Shown: piece by piece, positions 8,589 through 20,840 of the stretch
Numbering within the stretch: the stretch's first letter is position 1
Layout: every line of letters starts with the position of its first letter
Source: Burkholderiales bacterium
GTDB lineage: Bacteria > Pseudomonadota > Gammaproteobacteria > Burkholderiales > Burkholderiaceae_E
Length of the DNA: 47,853 nt
Direction of reading: 5' to 3'
NCBI GenBank assembly: GCA_947463885.1
Contig: CANHUQ010000004.1
Span: 1-47,853 of the forward strand
Program-made: the position numbers and the translations under genes
Notes under the pieces: model-generated
What the model saw: the letters and a program-made list of their open reading frames with translations, nothing else
Told to the model about the DNA's origin: nothing
Databases searched by the model: none

Positions 8589-10028
8589 ATGACCGAGTTC
8601 AAGCGCGTCATCCCGATTGAGCCCGAGCCTGCGGTCGCGGGCGACAGCGGCGGGCTGTTTTCGCTCTATGCCTCGCACGGCAAAATTTATCCGCGCACCG
8701 TCAGCGGGCGCTTCGCCCGCCTGCGCTGGCTGGCCGTCCTGTTCACGCAGCTGATCTTCTACGGGCTGCCGTGGCTCAGCTGGAACGGTCGGCCCGCCGT
8801 GCTCTTTGATCTGACCGCCCGCAAGTTCTATCTGTTCGGTTGGGTCCTGTGGCCACAGGACTTCATCTACCTGGCGGGCCTGCTGGTGATTGCAGCCCTG
8901 TCGCTATTTTTCTTCACTGCGGTAGCAGGCCGGTTGTGGTGCGGCTATGCCTGCCCGCAGACCGTGTACACCGAACTCTTCATGTGGGTCGAGCGGCGCA
9001 TCGAGGGCGATCGCGTGGCACAGATGAAGCTCGACGCAGCGCCCTGGAGTGCGCACAAGTTCGGCCTCAAGGCGCTCAAGCACGCGGCCTGGATCGCATT
9101 GGCGCTCTTCACCGGCTTCACCTTCATCGGCTACTTCGCGCCGATTCGCGAGCTCGCAGGACATATGGCTGCCTTCACCCTGGGCCCCTGGCAACTCTTC
9201 TGGTGGCTCTTCTACAGCTTTGCTACCTGGGGCAATGCGGGTTTCATGCGTGAACAGGTCTGCAAGTACATGTGCCCCTATGCACGCTTCCAGGGCGCCA
9301 TGTTCGACAAGGACACGCTGATCGTGACCTACGACGAACAGCGCGGTGAGCCGCGCGGTACGCGCGGGCGCAAGGCCGACGCCGCTGCGTTGGGGCTAGG
9401 CAGTTGCATCGACTGCGGCCTGTGTGTGCAGGTGTGCCCCACGGGCATTGATATTCGCCAGGGGCTGCAGTACGAATGCATCGGCTGCGCAGCCTGTGTC
9501 GATGTCTGCGACACCGTCATGGACAAGATGCAGTATCCACGCGGACTGGTGCGCTATGCCACGCAGCGGGCCATCACCGAAGGTCTGCAGGGCAGCGACA
9601 TCGTGCGCCATGTGCTGCGTCCGCGAGTATGGGTCTACGGACTGATGCTGGTCGCCCTGACCAGTGCCTTGCTGGGGTCGCTGGCCACCCGCAATCCGCT
9701 CAAGGTGGACGTGATGCGTGACCGCCATGCGCTCGCGCGCGTGGTCGAAGCCGGTGACATCGAAAACACCTACCGCGTGCACTTCATCAACACCGCTGAA
9801 CGCCCGGTGCGTGTGCAGCTCAGCGTGGAAGGCATGGACGGGCTGCGGGTGGCCGGTGCCACGGAGTTCGATCTGCCTGCCGTATCCAATCGGGTCGTTC
9901 CGGTCGGTGTACGCATCACACCTGGCGCGGCAACGTCCGGTTCGCATCCGATCCGCTTTGTGATTCGCCCTGAAGGCGATCCGGCCCATGCCCGCAGCGA
10001 AGCCTCCACCTTCATCCTGCCTCGCTGA
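8589..10028 (+). CDS. ccoG: CcoG/RdxA/FixG-type ferredoxin-like protein
   Basis: CIDCGLCVQVCP and CIGCAACVDVC 4Fe-4S motifs, TM region and Ig-like C-terminus; gene order. Confidence 0.94.
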   Translation: MTEFKRVIPIEPEPAVAGDSGGLFSLYASHGKIYPRTVSGRFARLRWLAVLFTQLIFYGLPWLSWNGRPAVLFDLTARKFYLFGWVLWPQDFIYLAGLLVIAALSLFFFTAVAGRLWCGYACPQTVYTELFMWVERRIEGDRVAQMKLDAAPWSAHKFGLKALKHAAWIALALFTGFTFIGYFAPIRELAGHMAAFTLGPWQLFWWLFYSFATWGNAGFMREQVCKYMCPYARFQGAMFDKDTLIVTYDEQRGEPRGTRGRKADAAALGLGSCIDCGLCVQVCPTGIDIRQGLQYECIGCAACVDVCDTVMDKMQYPRGLVRYATQRAITEGLQGSDIVRHVLRPRVWVYGLMLVALTSALLGSLATRNPLKVDVMRDRHALARVVEAGDIENTYRVHFINTAERPVRVQLSVEGMDGLRVAGATEFDLPAVSNRVVPVGVRITPGAATSGSHPIRFVIRPEGDPAHARSEASTFILPR

Positions 10029-10049
10029 TTCGTCTGATCCGGAGCCTGT

Positions 10050-10802
10050 ATGACTGTACTGACCCCCTCGACCTCGGGTTCCCCAATGTCACTGCAAACC
10101 GCGTCCAGTGCACCGCCATCCAGTACCGTCACGCGTCCCGCCTGGAAGGAGCCGCTGGTCTGGCTCGTCGTGGGTATTCCAGGACTCACGATTGTGGCCG
10201 GACTGGTGACCTGGTGGATTGCCGCGCAGCGTGCAGACAGCGATGTGGCCGACGATCACTATCGGCGTGGCCTGGCTATCAACCGTGTGCTGGAACGCGA
10301 AGAGGCCGCGCGGGCTGCTGGCATCCGTGCAATGATCCTTGCACCGCACGCCGATGCCGACCGCGCCCCGCAGGTGCGGCTGGAGGGACGCGGCCCCTTG
10401 CCCGAGGCAATCCTCGTGCAACTGACGCACCCGGTGCATGCGCAAGAGGACCGCCGGTTTGAACTGTTCATCCAGCCGGACGGCAGCTACCGCCTACCGA
10501 CCGCACCACAGGTTGACGACAAGGCTGTTCACGACCAGCGCTCGGGCACGCCGGCGGTAGCGGCACAGCCCTCTGGGTCGCGTGCGATACGACCCGCCCA
10601 CTGGCCTGCGTCGGGGCAGTGGAACCTCTCGGTCGAGACGCCGCAGTGGCGTCTGGCGGGTCAACACATGGGCCTCAAACCCGGCATGACCCTGACGTTG
10701 CCGCCCGTGCCCATGCACCAGCCCATGCCTGCACCACGGCCCGCTGCGTCACCGCCATCACCTCAGTCACCAGGAGCACGCGATGCCGCGATCGGTTCGT
10801 GA
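10050..10802 (+). CDS. ccoH: CcoH/FixH family protein
   Basis: N-terminal TM followed by ADDHYRRGLAINR, a FixH signature; position after ccoG. Confidence 0.85.
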   Translation: MTVLTPSTSGSPMSLQTASSAPPSSTVTRPAWKEPLVWLVVGIPGLTIVAGLVTWWIAAQRADSDVADDHYRRGLAINRVLEREEAARAAGIRAMILAPHADADRAPQVRLEGRGPLPEAILVQLTHPVHAQEDRRFELFIQPDGSYRLPTAPQVDDKAVHDQRSGTPAVAAQPSGSRAIRPAHWPASGQWNLSVETPQWRLAGQHMGLKPGMTLTLPPVPMHQPMPAPRPAASPPSPQSPGARDAAIGS

Positions 10803-11106
10803 ATGGATCATCGTGCTGTGGCCGGCCTTCATGGCGGCCTGTGTGCTCGAGATCCTAGTGTTTGCCGGGTTCGATCCGCATGACATTCATCTGTTCGGTC
10901 TGACCTTCGAGAGCGACCGAGAAACGATCTACTCGGTGGCCTTCCTGGCCTTTTGGGCGGTCACGACGGTTTCAGGTGTGATCACCTGGATCCTGGCGCA
11001 ACCAACACCGCCCATTGACCAGACGAGCGCTGCATCACAGCATACGCCCTCGGCCGTGGCGAATCCGACGGCTACAACGGCACCGGACGCCAATCGGCGT
11101 GGCTGA
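10783..11106 (+). CDS. Small membrane protein (two predicted TM helices), unknown function, in cbb3 cluster
   Basis: ORF MPRSVREWIIVLWPAFMAACVLEILVF...AFWAVTTVSGVITWILAQ; overlaps the ccoH 3' end by 20 nt. Confidence 0.75.
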   Translation: MPRSVREWIIVLWPAFMAACVLEILVFAGFDPHDIHLFGLTFESDRETIYSVAFLAFWAVTTVSGVITWILAQPTPPIDQTSAASQHTPSAVANPTATTAPDANRRG

Positions 11107-11127
11107 ACGGTCTGTACGGACAGAACG

Positions 11128-11949
11128 ATGAGTCTGCTTGCACTGCTGTCGACTGCCGCGGCCCTGGGAATGTTGGGCGGACTGCATTGCGTCATGATGT
11201 GCAGTGCCATGCAGCACTCGGCCATTCACGGCCTGAGTCAGACACGCGCCGATGCAGGCACCCGTCGGGTCTGGACCCTGTCGCCCGCGTCCGCTGCATC
11301 ACACGAAGCGCCACGCGCCCAACCCGGCGCGGTTCAGTGGGCACCACGCACGACCGCAGTCCCGTTCAGCACCACTGACTGGAGAACGCACTGGCAGTTT
11401 CATGCTGCCCGCCTGCTGGGGTATGCGGCACTGGGGGCGGCGGCTGGAAGCAGTTCGGCCGTTCTGCGTTGGGGCGCCGAGACCCTGCCGCTCATGCGCC
11501 CGGTATGGGTCTCGCTCAATGGCGCGCTGTTGATCCTGGGGGTCAGCCTGCTGATCACCGGGCGACAGCCCGCCTGGATCGATGCGCTGGGTCAACGGGT
11601 CTGGCAACACACCGGTTCGCGCCTGCCCACAGAGCGCAGCCTGCGCCCTGCGCTGACCGGACTGGGCTGGGCGCTGATGCCTTGCGGCCTGCTCTACTCG
11701 GCGCTTGCAATCGCGGTGCTGGCCAGCGATCCGCTGCGAGGGGCGCTCGTCATGCTGAGTTTTGGCGCTGGCACCGTCGTGCACTTGAGCGCGGCACGGG
11801 CCGTGCTGCAGGCGCTCATGCGACGTTCGGCAACGCTCGCCACACGCCTTGAGTTGCAAGGCCACCGGGTGGCCGGAGGCGCACTGGCAGCCATGGCCAT
11901 CGCTGCGCTGGTGGCACTGGCATTGCGCCAGCCCCATCCGTTTTGCTGA
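11128..11949 (+). CDS. Sulfite exporter TauE/SafE (UreH-like) family membrane protein
   Basis: GGLHCVMMCSAMQ N-terminal motif and LGWALMPCGLLYSALAIAVL; typical neighbour of ccoGH. Confidence 0.82.
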   Translation: MSLLALLSTAAALGMLGGLHCVMMCSAMQHSAIHGLSQTRADAGTRRVWTLSPASAASHEAPRAQPGAVQWAPRTTAVPFSTTDWRTHWQFHAARLLGYAALGAAAGSSSAVLRWGAETLPLMRPVWVSLNGALLILGVSLLITGRQPAWIDALGQRVWQHTGSRLPTERSLRPALTGLGWALMPCGLLYSALAIAVLASDPLRGALVMLSFGAGTVVHLSAARAVLQALMRRSATLATRLELQGHRVAGGALAAMAIAALVALALRQPHPFC

Positions 11950-12075
11950 GCGCAACATCTGCCCTGCCGCTATACATCTGGGATCGCACACACATCTAAG
12001 GCCAGACACGCGGTTGAGCCGACACACGCGACGGGGTTTGCACGAGCGACTGAGTGACTTAGCCGGCTCACCTTC

Positions 12076-12843
12076 TCACTCGATCGACAAGCCTAAGCCT
12101 GCGAGTTCGTGCAATCGGCGGTGTTGTTCAATGCGCAAGCGCTTGCCGTCCACTGACACCACCCCTTCTTCCTGAAGGCGTGACAAGGTGCGACTGACGG
12201 TCTCGAGCTTCAGGCCCAGGAAGTTGCCGATCTCTTCGCGGGTCATGCGCAGATTGAAATCGTTCGGTGAAAATCCGCGCTGCTCAAAACGTCTGGACAG
12301 GCTCAGCAAAAAAGTGGCCACGCGCTGCTCGGCACGCATGGTCCCCAACAGCATCATGACGCCCTGATCGCGCACGATCTCGCGCGAGAGCACGCGGTGC
12401 AACTGGCGCTGCAGGCTGTCGAATTCACGTGACAAGGCTTCGAGCTGACGAAACGGCACCACGCACACTTCGGCATCTTCCAGCGCAATCGCATCGCACT
12501 GGAATGCGCCCGCACTGATCGCGTCAAACCCCAGCACGTCGCCCGGCATGGGAAAGCCCGTAATCTGCTCGCGCCCGTCTTCCGAGGTGACCCGGGTCTT
12601 GAAGAATCCGAAATGCACCGGGTACACCGCATCGAACGGATCACCCGAACGAAACAATGGTTCGCCCCGTTTCACACGGCGCCGCAGACTCACCATCCCG
12701 GTGAGTCGATCCAGGTCGGCGGCGCTCAGTCCCTCGACCATGCAGACATCGCGCAGGCCGCAGGTGCCGCAACAGACCGGCTGAGCTGCGCCGCCGGAGG
12801 GACCGTGTTCGCCTGAAGAATGGTTTCCTGACTGCAACGACAT
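12076..12843 (-). CDS. fnr: FNR-type oxygen-sensing regulator
   Basis: CGTCGLRDVCMVEG cysteine cluster plus a distal Cys (GAFQCDAIALED); recognition helix LKLETVSRTLSRL (ExxSR). Confidence 0.92.
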   Translation of the reverse strand: MSLQSGNHSSGEHGPSGGAAQPVCCGTCGLRDVCMVEGLSAADLDRLTGMVSLRRRVKRGEPLFRSGDPFDAVYPVHFGFFKTRVTSEDGREQITGFPMPGDVLGFDAISAGAFQCDAIALEDAEVCVVPFRQLEALSREFDSLQRQLHRVLSREIVRDQGVMMLLGTMRAEQRVATFLLSLSRRFEQRGFSPNDFNLRMTREEIGNFLGLKLETVSRTLSRLQEEGVVSVDGKRLRIEQHRRLHELAGLGLSIE

Positions 12844-12888
12844 TGCAACACTCCTTTGCCGTCGCGATTCTAGTCCAGCTTGGCCGAC

Positions 12889-12902
12889 TTGATCCTGGTC
12901 AA
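12889..12902. promoter_or_regulatory. FNR box TTGATCCTGGTCAA between fnr and hemN
   Basis: 9/10 half-site match to TTGAT-N4-ATCAA in the divergent intergenic region. Confidence 0.8.
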
Positions 12903-12937
12903 GGACACGGCGCCTGATCGGACGCACAGTAGACCGC

Positions 12938-14383
12938 ATGCCCGTGTCGCCATCCGCCTCCTCCGCTCCCTCCTCCTCTTCGGGTGCGTCGGCACGGGCA
13001 CCCCACCACACAGCGCCTGATCCTGCGCTCATCGAGCGATTCGATGTGGCCGGTCCGCGCTACACCTCCTACCCCACGGCCGATCGCTTCGTGGAGGCTT
13101 TCGGTGCGCCCGAGTACGGCCAATGGCTGGATCATCGGGCACAGAGTCCGGTGCCCACGCCGCTGTCGCTGTACGTGCATATTCCGTTTTGCCAGTCGGT
13201 CTGCTGGTACTGCGCGTGCAACAAGATCGGCACGCGCGACCGCAGCCGCGGTGATGTCTATGTGGACGATCTGCTGCGCGAATTGGCGCTCTATACCGAT
13301 CGGATCGGGACCGGGCAGCCGGTCAGCCAGATGCATTGGGGTGGCGGCACACCCACCTTCCTGATGCCGCCAGCGCTGGAACGTCTGATGCAAGGGATTG
13401 AGCGCGCTGTGCGCTTCACCCCCCAGGCCGAGCGTTCGATCGAGGTGGATCCGCGCTCGGTCGACTCGGCCGATCTGCACCGGCTGCGCGCATTGGGCTT
13501 CAATCGGCTGAGCTTTGGTGTGCAGGACTTTGACCCGACCGTGCAGCAGGCCGTGCATCGGGTGCAGTCGACGCAGCAGGTCTTTGAGCTCACGCGCGCG
13601 GCGCACGCATTGGCCTTTGAGTCCGTGAATGTCGATCTAATTCACGGCCTGCCTCACCAGACACCAGCGCGCTTCGCGCAGACGCTGGACACGGTGGCCG
13701 AACTGCGCCCCGATCGCATTGCGGTCTATGGCTATGCCCATCTGCCCCAGCGCTTCAAGCCGCAGCGGCGCATTCATGAGGCCGATCTGCCCAGCGCGGG
13801 CGACAAGCTCGCCATGATGCGATCAGCCATCGAGCGCCTGGGTGCGCACGGGTATGTGCACATCGGCCTGGATCACTTTGCACTGCCTGACGATGCGCTG
13901 GCGATCGCCCAACGCATGGGCGTACTGCATCGCAATTTCATGGGCTACACCACGCAACCCGACTGCGACATGATCGGGCTGGGGGTGTCTGCCATTGGGC
14001 GCATCGGGCCGAGCTACGGGCAGAACGCCCGCATGCTCGAGACTTGGCAAGCATCAGTGCGGGCGGGTGTGCTGCCCATCGAGCGCGGTTGCGAACTGAG
14101 CCGCGACGACATGCTGCGCCGCTTCGTGATCATGTCGATGATGTGCAACGGCACCATCCCGTTTGCAGCCGTCGAACGCGATTACCTGGTGTCGGCGCAA
14201 CAGGTGTTTCGAGATGAACTGGAGCGGCTGCGCGAGTTTGAAGCGCTGGGGCTGGTGCGCATCGATGCCGACGGAGTGACCGCCACGACGCTGGGCCGCT
14301 TTTTCGTACGACCGATTGCCATGCTGTTTGACCGGGCGCTGCGCAGTGCCCTGCCCCGAGGCCAGTACTCGCGCGTGCTCTGA
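12938..14383 (+). CDS. hemN: Oxygen-independent coproporphyrinogen III oxidase (radical SAM)
   Basis: PFCQSVCWYCACNKI CxxxCxxC motif, GPRYTSYPTADRF, VDLIHGLPHQT. Confidence 0.95.
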   Translation: MPVSPSASSAPSSSSGASARAPHHTAPDPALIERFDVAGPRYTSYPTADRFVEAFGAPEYGQWLDHRAQSPVPTPLSLYVHIPFCQSVCWYCACNKIGTRDRSRGDVYVDDLLRELALYTDRIGTGQPVSQMHWGGGTPTFLMPPALERLMQGIERAVRFTPQAERSIEVDPRSVDSADLHRLRALGFNRLSFGVQDFDPTVQQAVHRVQSTQQVFELTRAAHALAFESVNVDLIHGLPHQTPARFAQTLDTVAELRPDRIAVYGYAHLPQRFKPQRRIHEADLPSAGDKLAMMRSAIERLGAHGYVHIGLDHFALPDDALAIAQRMGVLHRNFMGYTTQPDCDMIGLGVSAIGRIGPSYGQNARMLETWQASVRAGVLPIERGCELSRDDMLRRFVIMSMMCNGTIPFAAVERDYLVSAQQVFRDELERLREFEALGLVRIDADGVTATTLGRFFVRPIAMLFDRALRSALPRGQYSRVL

Positions 14384-14386
14384 GAG

Positions 14387-15568
14387 TCAGGCGCGGGCCT
14401 GCAGCGCGGCCACCGCGGGCAGTTCGTGACCTTCCAGAAACTCGAGGAACGCGCCGCCACCGGTGGAGATGTAATCAATCTGCTCGGTGATGCCGAACTT
14501 TGAGATGGCAGCGAGGGTGTCGCCTCCGCCCGCGATGGAATAACCCGGCGAGTCGGCAATCGCGCGCGCGAGGGTTTCAGTGCCGTGAGCAAACTGATCA
14601 AACTCGAACACGCCGACCGGCCCGTTCCAGACGATGGTGCCGGCCGCCTTGAGCAGCGCACCAAGGTGCGCCGCCGTGTTCGGGCCGATATCCAGAATCA
14701 GGTCGTCAGCCTCGACGGCCTGCGCTGCCTTGACTGTGGCTTCGGCCGCGGCTGAAAAGGCCTTGGCGACCACCACATCCGAGGGAATCGGCACCTCGGC
14801 CCCGCGCCCCTTCATCAGATCGATGATGGCCCGGGCTTCGGGCAGCAGATCGGTCTCGGCCAGCGATTTCCCGATGGGCAGACCACTGGCAGCCATGAAG
14901 GTGTTGGCAATGCCACCGCCCACGATCAGCAGATCGACCTTGCTCGCCAGTGACTTCAGAATGGTGAGTTTGGTGGAGACTTTGGAGCCCGCGACGATGG
15001 CCACCAGCGGGCGTTTAGGTGCGCTCAGCGCCCGGCCCAGGGCATCCAGCTCGGCGGCCAGCAGCGGGCCCGCGCACGACACCGGGGCAAATCGTGCGAT
15101 GCCGTGGGTAGTGGCTTCGGCGCGGTGCGCGGTCCCGAAAGCATCGTTCACATACACGTCGCACAGGCTGGCCATGGCGCGCGCAAGCGTCTCGTCGTCT
15201 TTCTTTTCGCCGCGGTTGAAGCGGCAATTTTCGAGCAGCACCACCTCACCCGCGGCCACGGGCACGGCGCTGCCTGCCCAGTCGCGCTGCAGGCGCACGG
15301 GTTTGCCGAGCAATTCAGCCAGACGCTTTCCGATCGGGGCGAGTGAGGCGGCCTCATCGAATACGCCCTCGGTCGGGCGCCCCAGGTGCGAGGTGACCAT
15401 GACGGCCGCGCCCGCCTTCAGGCAGTGCTCGATCGCCGGGACCGAGGCGCGAATGCGCGTGTCATCGGTGATCGCCCCCTGGTCGTCCTGCGGGACATTG
15501 AGGTCTGCGCGAATGAACACCCGCTTGCCGGCGAGGTCGAGGTCGGAGAGTCGCTTGAAGGGTTGCAT
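14387..15568 (-). CDS. pgk: Phosphoglycerate kinase
   Basis: [44 protein letters not shown]. Confidence 0.96.
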   Translation of the reverse strand: MQPFKRLSDLDLAGKRVFIRADLNVPQDDQGAITDDTRIRASVPAIEHCLKAGAAVMVTSHLGRPTEGVFDEAASLAPIGKRLAELLGKPVRLQRDWAGSAVPVAAGEVVLLENCRFNRGEKKDDETLARAMASLCDVYVNDAFGTAHRAEATTHGIARFAPVSCAGPLLAAELDALGRALSAPKRPLVAIVAGSKVSTKLTILKSLASKVDLLIVGGGIANTFMAASGLPIGKSLAETDLLPEARAIIDLMKGRGAEVPIPSDVVVAKAFSAAAEATVKAAQAVEADDLILDIGPNTAAHLGALLKAAGTIVWNGPVGVFEFDQFAHGTETLARAIADSPGYSIAGGGDTLAAISKFGITEQIDYISTGGGAFLEFLEGHELPAVAALQARA

Positions 15569-15656
15569 GAGATGCCTGCCTAGTGAAGTGTCGGATTTTA
15601 ACGGCTGAGCCCGTGGCGGGTTCCGGCGGGTACGCAGTTCGCGTACGATCTGTGCC

Positions 15657-16058
15657 ATGCCAGATACGATTCCTTCCGAATCCGGTCACCTGCCGGACCC
15701 GGGCGTGCCCTTCGACGGGCAAGTGCCCACCCCTGATCAGTCGCGATCGAACGCCATCGAAGCGATGGGCGGAGACGCCAGTCTGCTCGCAGCCATTGCG
15801 CCTCACTTCGGCGACGCGGCATCAGCCCAAGTGAGTTCACTGCGCGAAGCACTGGCCAAGCAGGATGCTGCTCAGGTGAGACATTGGTCCCACACCGTGA
15901 AGGGCACACTGCTGACCGTCGGGGCCAACCGCAGCGCAGCCATCGCCGCACGGATTGAAAAAACCGCGCGCGACGGCGAGGTGGCCGGACTGCAACCCTG
16001 GGTTGAGCGTCTGGCTGCTGAAACCGAGGTCGTGATCGGCCATCTGGGCACCGCCTGA
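15657..16058 (+). CDS. Orphan HPt (histidine phosphotransfer) domain protein
   Basis: [35 protein letters not shown] matches the HPt HxxKG...GA pattern; no kinase domain. Confidence 0.82.
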   Translation: MPDTIPSESGHLPDPGVPFDGQVPTPDQSRSNAIEAMGGDASLLAAIAPHFGDAASAQVSSLREALAKQDAAQVRHWSHTVKGTLLTVGANRSAAIAARIEKTARDGEVAGLQPWVERLAAETEVVIGHLGTA

Positions 16059-16080
16059 CCGACCTCGCGCAAGGTCGGTC
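16057..16080 (+). terminator. Hairpin GACCGACCT-cgcgca-AGGTCGGTC after the HPt gene
   Basis: Perfect 9-bp arms at the HPt stop codon; no strong U-tract. Confidence 0.55.
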
Positions 16081-16100
16081 GCGGCCAGTGCAGATGACAA

Positions 16101-16120
16101 CCGGCTAAGGACTTAGCCGG
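16101..16120 (-). terminator. Hairpin CCGGCTAAG-ga-CTTAGCCGG downstream of gap
   Basis: Perfect 9-bp arms at the gap 3' end; no clear U-tract. Confidence 0.5.
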
Positions 16121-16123
16121 GCC

Positions 16124-17131
16124 TTACTTCGCCGCCATGAGTGCAACCGTGGTGTCGAGCATACGGTTGGAGAAGCCCCACTCGTTGTCGTACCAGCTCG
16201 ACACTTTCACCAGACGCCCCGACACCTTGGTGAGCGTGGCATCGAAGGTGGACGAGTGCGCATCGTGGTTGAAGTCGCTCGAGACCAACGGGGCCTCGTT
16301 GTAGGCCAGCACGCCCTTCATGTTGCCGGCGGCCGCTTTCATGATCGCGTTGACTTCATCGACCGTGGTGTCGCGGGCGGCGATGAACGAGAGGTCGACG
16401 ATCGACACATTGATGGTGGGCACGCGGATGGCGTAACCATCGAGCTTGCCATCGAGCTCGGGCAGCACCAGACCCACGGCAGCGGCTGCACCGGTCTTGG
16501 TCGGGATCATGTTGTGGCCGGCTGCACGGGCTCGGCGCAGGTCCTCGTGATAGACGTCGGTGAGCACCTGATCGTTGGTGAAAGCATGCACTGTGGTCAT
16601 CAGACCCGACACCAGACCGATCTTGTCGTGCAGTGGCTTGACCAGCGGCGCCAGGCAGTTGGTGGTGCACGAGGCGTTGGAGATGACCGTGTGCGAAGCC
16701 TTGAGCACGCCATGGTTCACGCCGTAGACCACGGTGGCATCGACGTCCTTGCCGCCAGGCGCCGAAATGATGACCTTCTTGGCGCCGCCTTTCAGATGGG
16801 CCGAGGCTTTTTCCTTGCTGGTGAAAAACCCGGTGCACTCGAGCACCACGTCGACGCCGAGCTCGCCCCAGGGAAGCTGCGCCGGGTCGCGGTTGGCCAG
16901 CACCCTGATGCGATCGCCATTGACGACCATGGCATCGCCATCGACGCTGACCGTGCCGCTGAATTTGCCATGCGCCGTGTCGTACTGCGTGAGGTGCGCA
17001 TTGGTGTTCGGGTCGCCCAGATCGTTGATGGCCACGATCTGGATGTCGTGCTTTTTGCCGCCTTCGTAATGGGCACGCAGAATGTTGCGGCCGATTCGGC
17101 CGTATCCGTTGATGGCAACGCGCAAGGTCAT
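16124..17131 (-). CDS. gap: Type I glyceraldehyde-3-phosphate dehydrogenase
   Basis: [39 protein letters not shown]. Confidence 0.97.
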   Translation of the reverse strand: MTLRVAINGYGRIGRNILRAHYEGGKKHDIQIVAINDLGDPNTNAHLTQYDTAHGKFSGTVSVDGDAMVVNGDRIRVLANRDPAQLPWGELGVDVVLECTGFFTSKEKASAHLKGGAKKVIISAPGGKDVDATVVYGVNHGVLKASHTVISNASCTTNCLAPLVKPLHDKIGLVSGLMTTVHAFTNDQVLTDVYHEDLRRARAAGHNMIPTKTGAAAAVGLVLPELDGKLDGYAIRVPTINVSIVDLSFIAARDTTVDEVNAIMKAAAGNMKGVLAYNEAPLVSSDFNHDAHSSTFDATLTKVSGRLVKVSSWYDNEWGFSNRMLDTTVALMAAK

Positions 17132-17140
17132 GTTGAGCTC

Positions 17141-19285
<2,145 letters not shown>

Positions 19286-19443
19286 GGTCTGGGACGCGCC
19301 TGGACATGAAGGCCGAGCCGGCCATTCTAACAAAGGCAGTGCGTCCGATCCGTGCGAAATGCCCTCTGGCAGCTGCGCCAGACGGGGCCGTGATCGGTCG
19401 CGACCACGGGGGCACTCATCGTAGGCGATTACACTGCTGCGCC

Positions 19444-20214
19444 ATGTCCGAACGCGCTCCGACACGCCTCTTTCATCCCGGCCCGCTGCACGCAGGCGCG
19501 AGCCTGCAACTCGATGAGCACGCCAGCCACCATGCCGTACGTGTATTGCGTCTGACCGCAGGTGCCGCGCTGGAACTGTTCAACGGCAGCGGACTGCGCT
19601 GGCCCGCCACGTTGCTTGAAGCACGCGCGAACGGCGCTGCGGTGCAACTCGGCGATCCGATCGATGCCCGCACCGAATCAACGCTGGATCTGCATTTGGC
19701 CCAGTGCCTGCCAGGCGGGGACAAAATGGACTGGGTGGTGGAAAAAGCGGTCGAACTGGGTGTCCGCAGCCTTCAGCCGCTGCAGGCACGCCGCTCGGTC
19801 TTGCGGCTGGACGCAGCCCGGGCCGCCAAGCGTCTGGCGCACTGGCAGCGCATTGCCATTGCCGCCTGCATGCAATGCGGGCGAGACTCGGTGCCCGAGA
19901 TCCATCCGGTCATCGATCTGGAACGCTGGTTGCAGGTCCCATCGCAGCCAGATGAGCCTGACCCGACAGCACGCAGGTGGCTGTTGTCACCTCACGCGAC
20001 GGGCGACATGCCCCCGGTGGGCACGCCGCCCGGGCGAGTGTGGCTGCTGGTGGGGCCGGAAGGCGGGCTGGCCGAGGAGGAGACCGCGCGCGCGCTGGCC
20101 GCAGGCTGGGAGCCGCTGCAACTCGGGCCTCGCGTGCTGCGCACCGAGACGGCCGGGCTGGCAGCACTGGCCGCCGTGCAGGCGCGTTTCGGGGATTTCA
20201 CCGGGCTGCGGTAG
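19444..20214 (+). CDS. rsmE: 16S rRNA (uracil1498-N3)-methyltransferase RsmE
   Basis: HHAVRVLRL, KMDWVVEKAVELGV, LLVGPEGGLAEEE, LGPRVLRTETAGLAALA. Confidence 0.95.
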   Translation: MSERAPTRLFHPGPLHAGASLQLDEHASHHAVRVLRLTAGAALELFNGSGLRWPATLLEARANGAAVQLGDPIDARTESTLDLHLAQCLPGGDKMDWVVEKAVELGVRSLQPLQARRSVLRLDAARAAKRLAHWQRIAIAACMQCGRDSVPEIHPVIDLERWLQVPSQPDEPDPTARRWLLSPHATGDMPPVGTPPGRVWLLVGPEGGLAEEETARALAAGWEPLQLGPRVLRTETAGLAALAAVQARFGDFTGLR

Positions 20215-20249
20215 GCTGAGCGTTTTCAACCTCTTCTGAAGCGACAAGC

Positions 20250-20840
20250 ATGGCACTGATCGACGTACTTCTGGGTTCCCTGAGCAGCGCGATGGGCGGT
20301 CAACAGAACGCCCGCGCCGCCAATCCTCTGCTGCAAATCCTCCTATCCATGCTGGCCAATCAGGGCGGCGCCGGCATGCGAGGCGGTGCCGGCCCCGGCG
20401 GCTTGGGCGACCTGCTCAATCGGATGGGCGGACAAGCCGGACCCGGTCCCGCAGCCGGGCCGGGCGGGCTGGGCGAGATCCTGAACCGGATGGGTCAGGC
20501 AGGCGCCCCCGGTGCGGGCCCTGCAGGCGGACACCCCATGGGCGGTCTGGGCGAGATCCTGGATGCGTTCCGGCGCAGCGGTCTGGGCGACCGGGCAGAT
20601 TCCTGGGTGGGCACCGGCCCGAACAAGCCGATCAGCGCCGAGGATATCGAGCGCACCCTGGGCATTGACCGAGTGAGCGAAGCGGCACGGCAAGCCGGCG
20701 TGCAACCACGCGAGGCCGCCAACGGGATGGCGGTGGGATTACCCGAGCTGATCGACAAGCTCACCCCGAAGGGTCAGGTCCCCCAAGGCGGTGTCGGCGA
20801 TCTGAACGCGATCATGGACGCGCTGGGGATTCGCCGCTGA
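20250..20840 (+). CDS. DUF937/YidB-like family protein
   Basis: MALIDVLLGSLSSAMGG start, Gly-rich repeats and DSWVGTGPNKPISAEDIERTLG. Confidence 0.85.
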   Translation: MALIDVLLGSLSSAMGGQQNARAANPLLQILLSMLANQGGAGMRGGAGPGGLGDLLNRMGGQAGPGPAAGPGGLGEILNRMGQAGAPGAGPAGGHPMGGLGEILDAFRRSGLGDRADSWVGTGPNKPISAEDIERTLGIDRVSEAARQAGVQPREAANGMAVGLPELIDKLTPKGQVPQGGVGDLNAIMDALGIRR

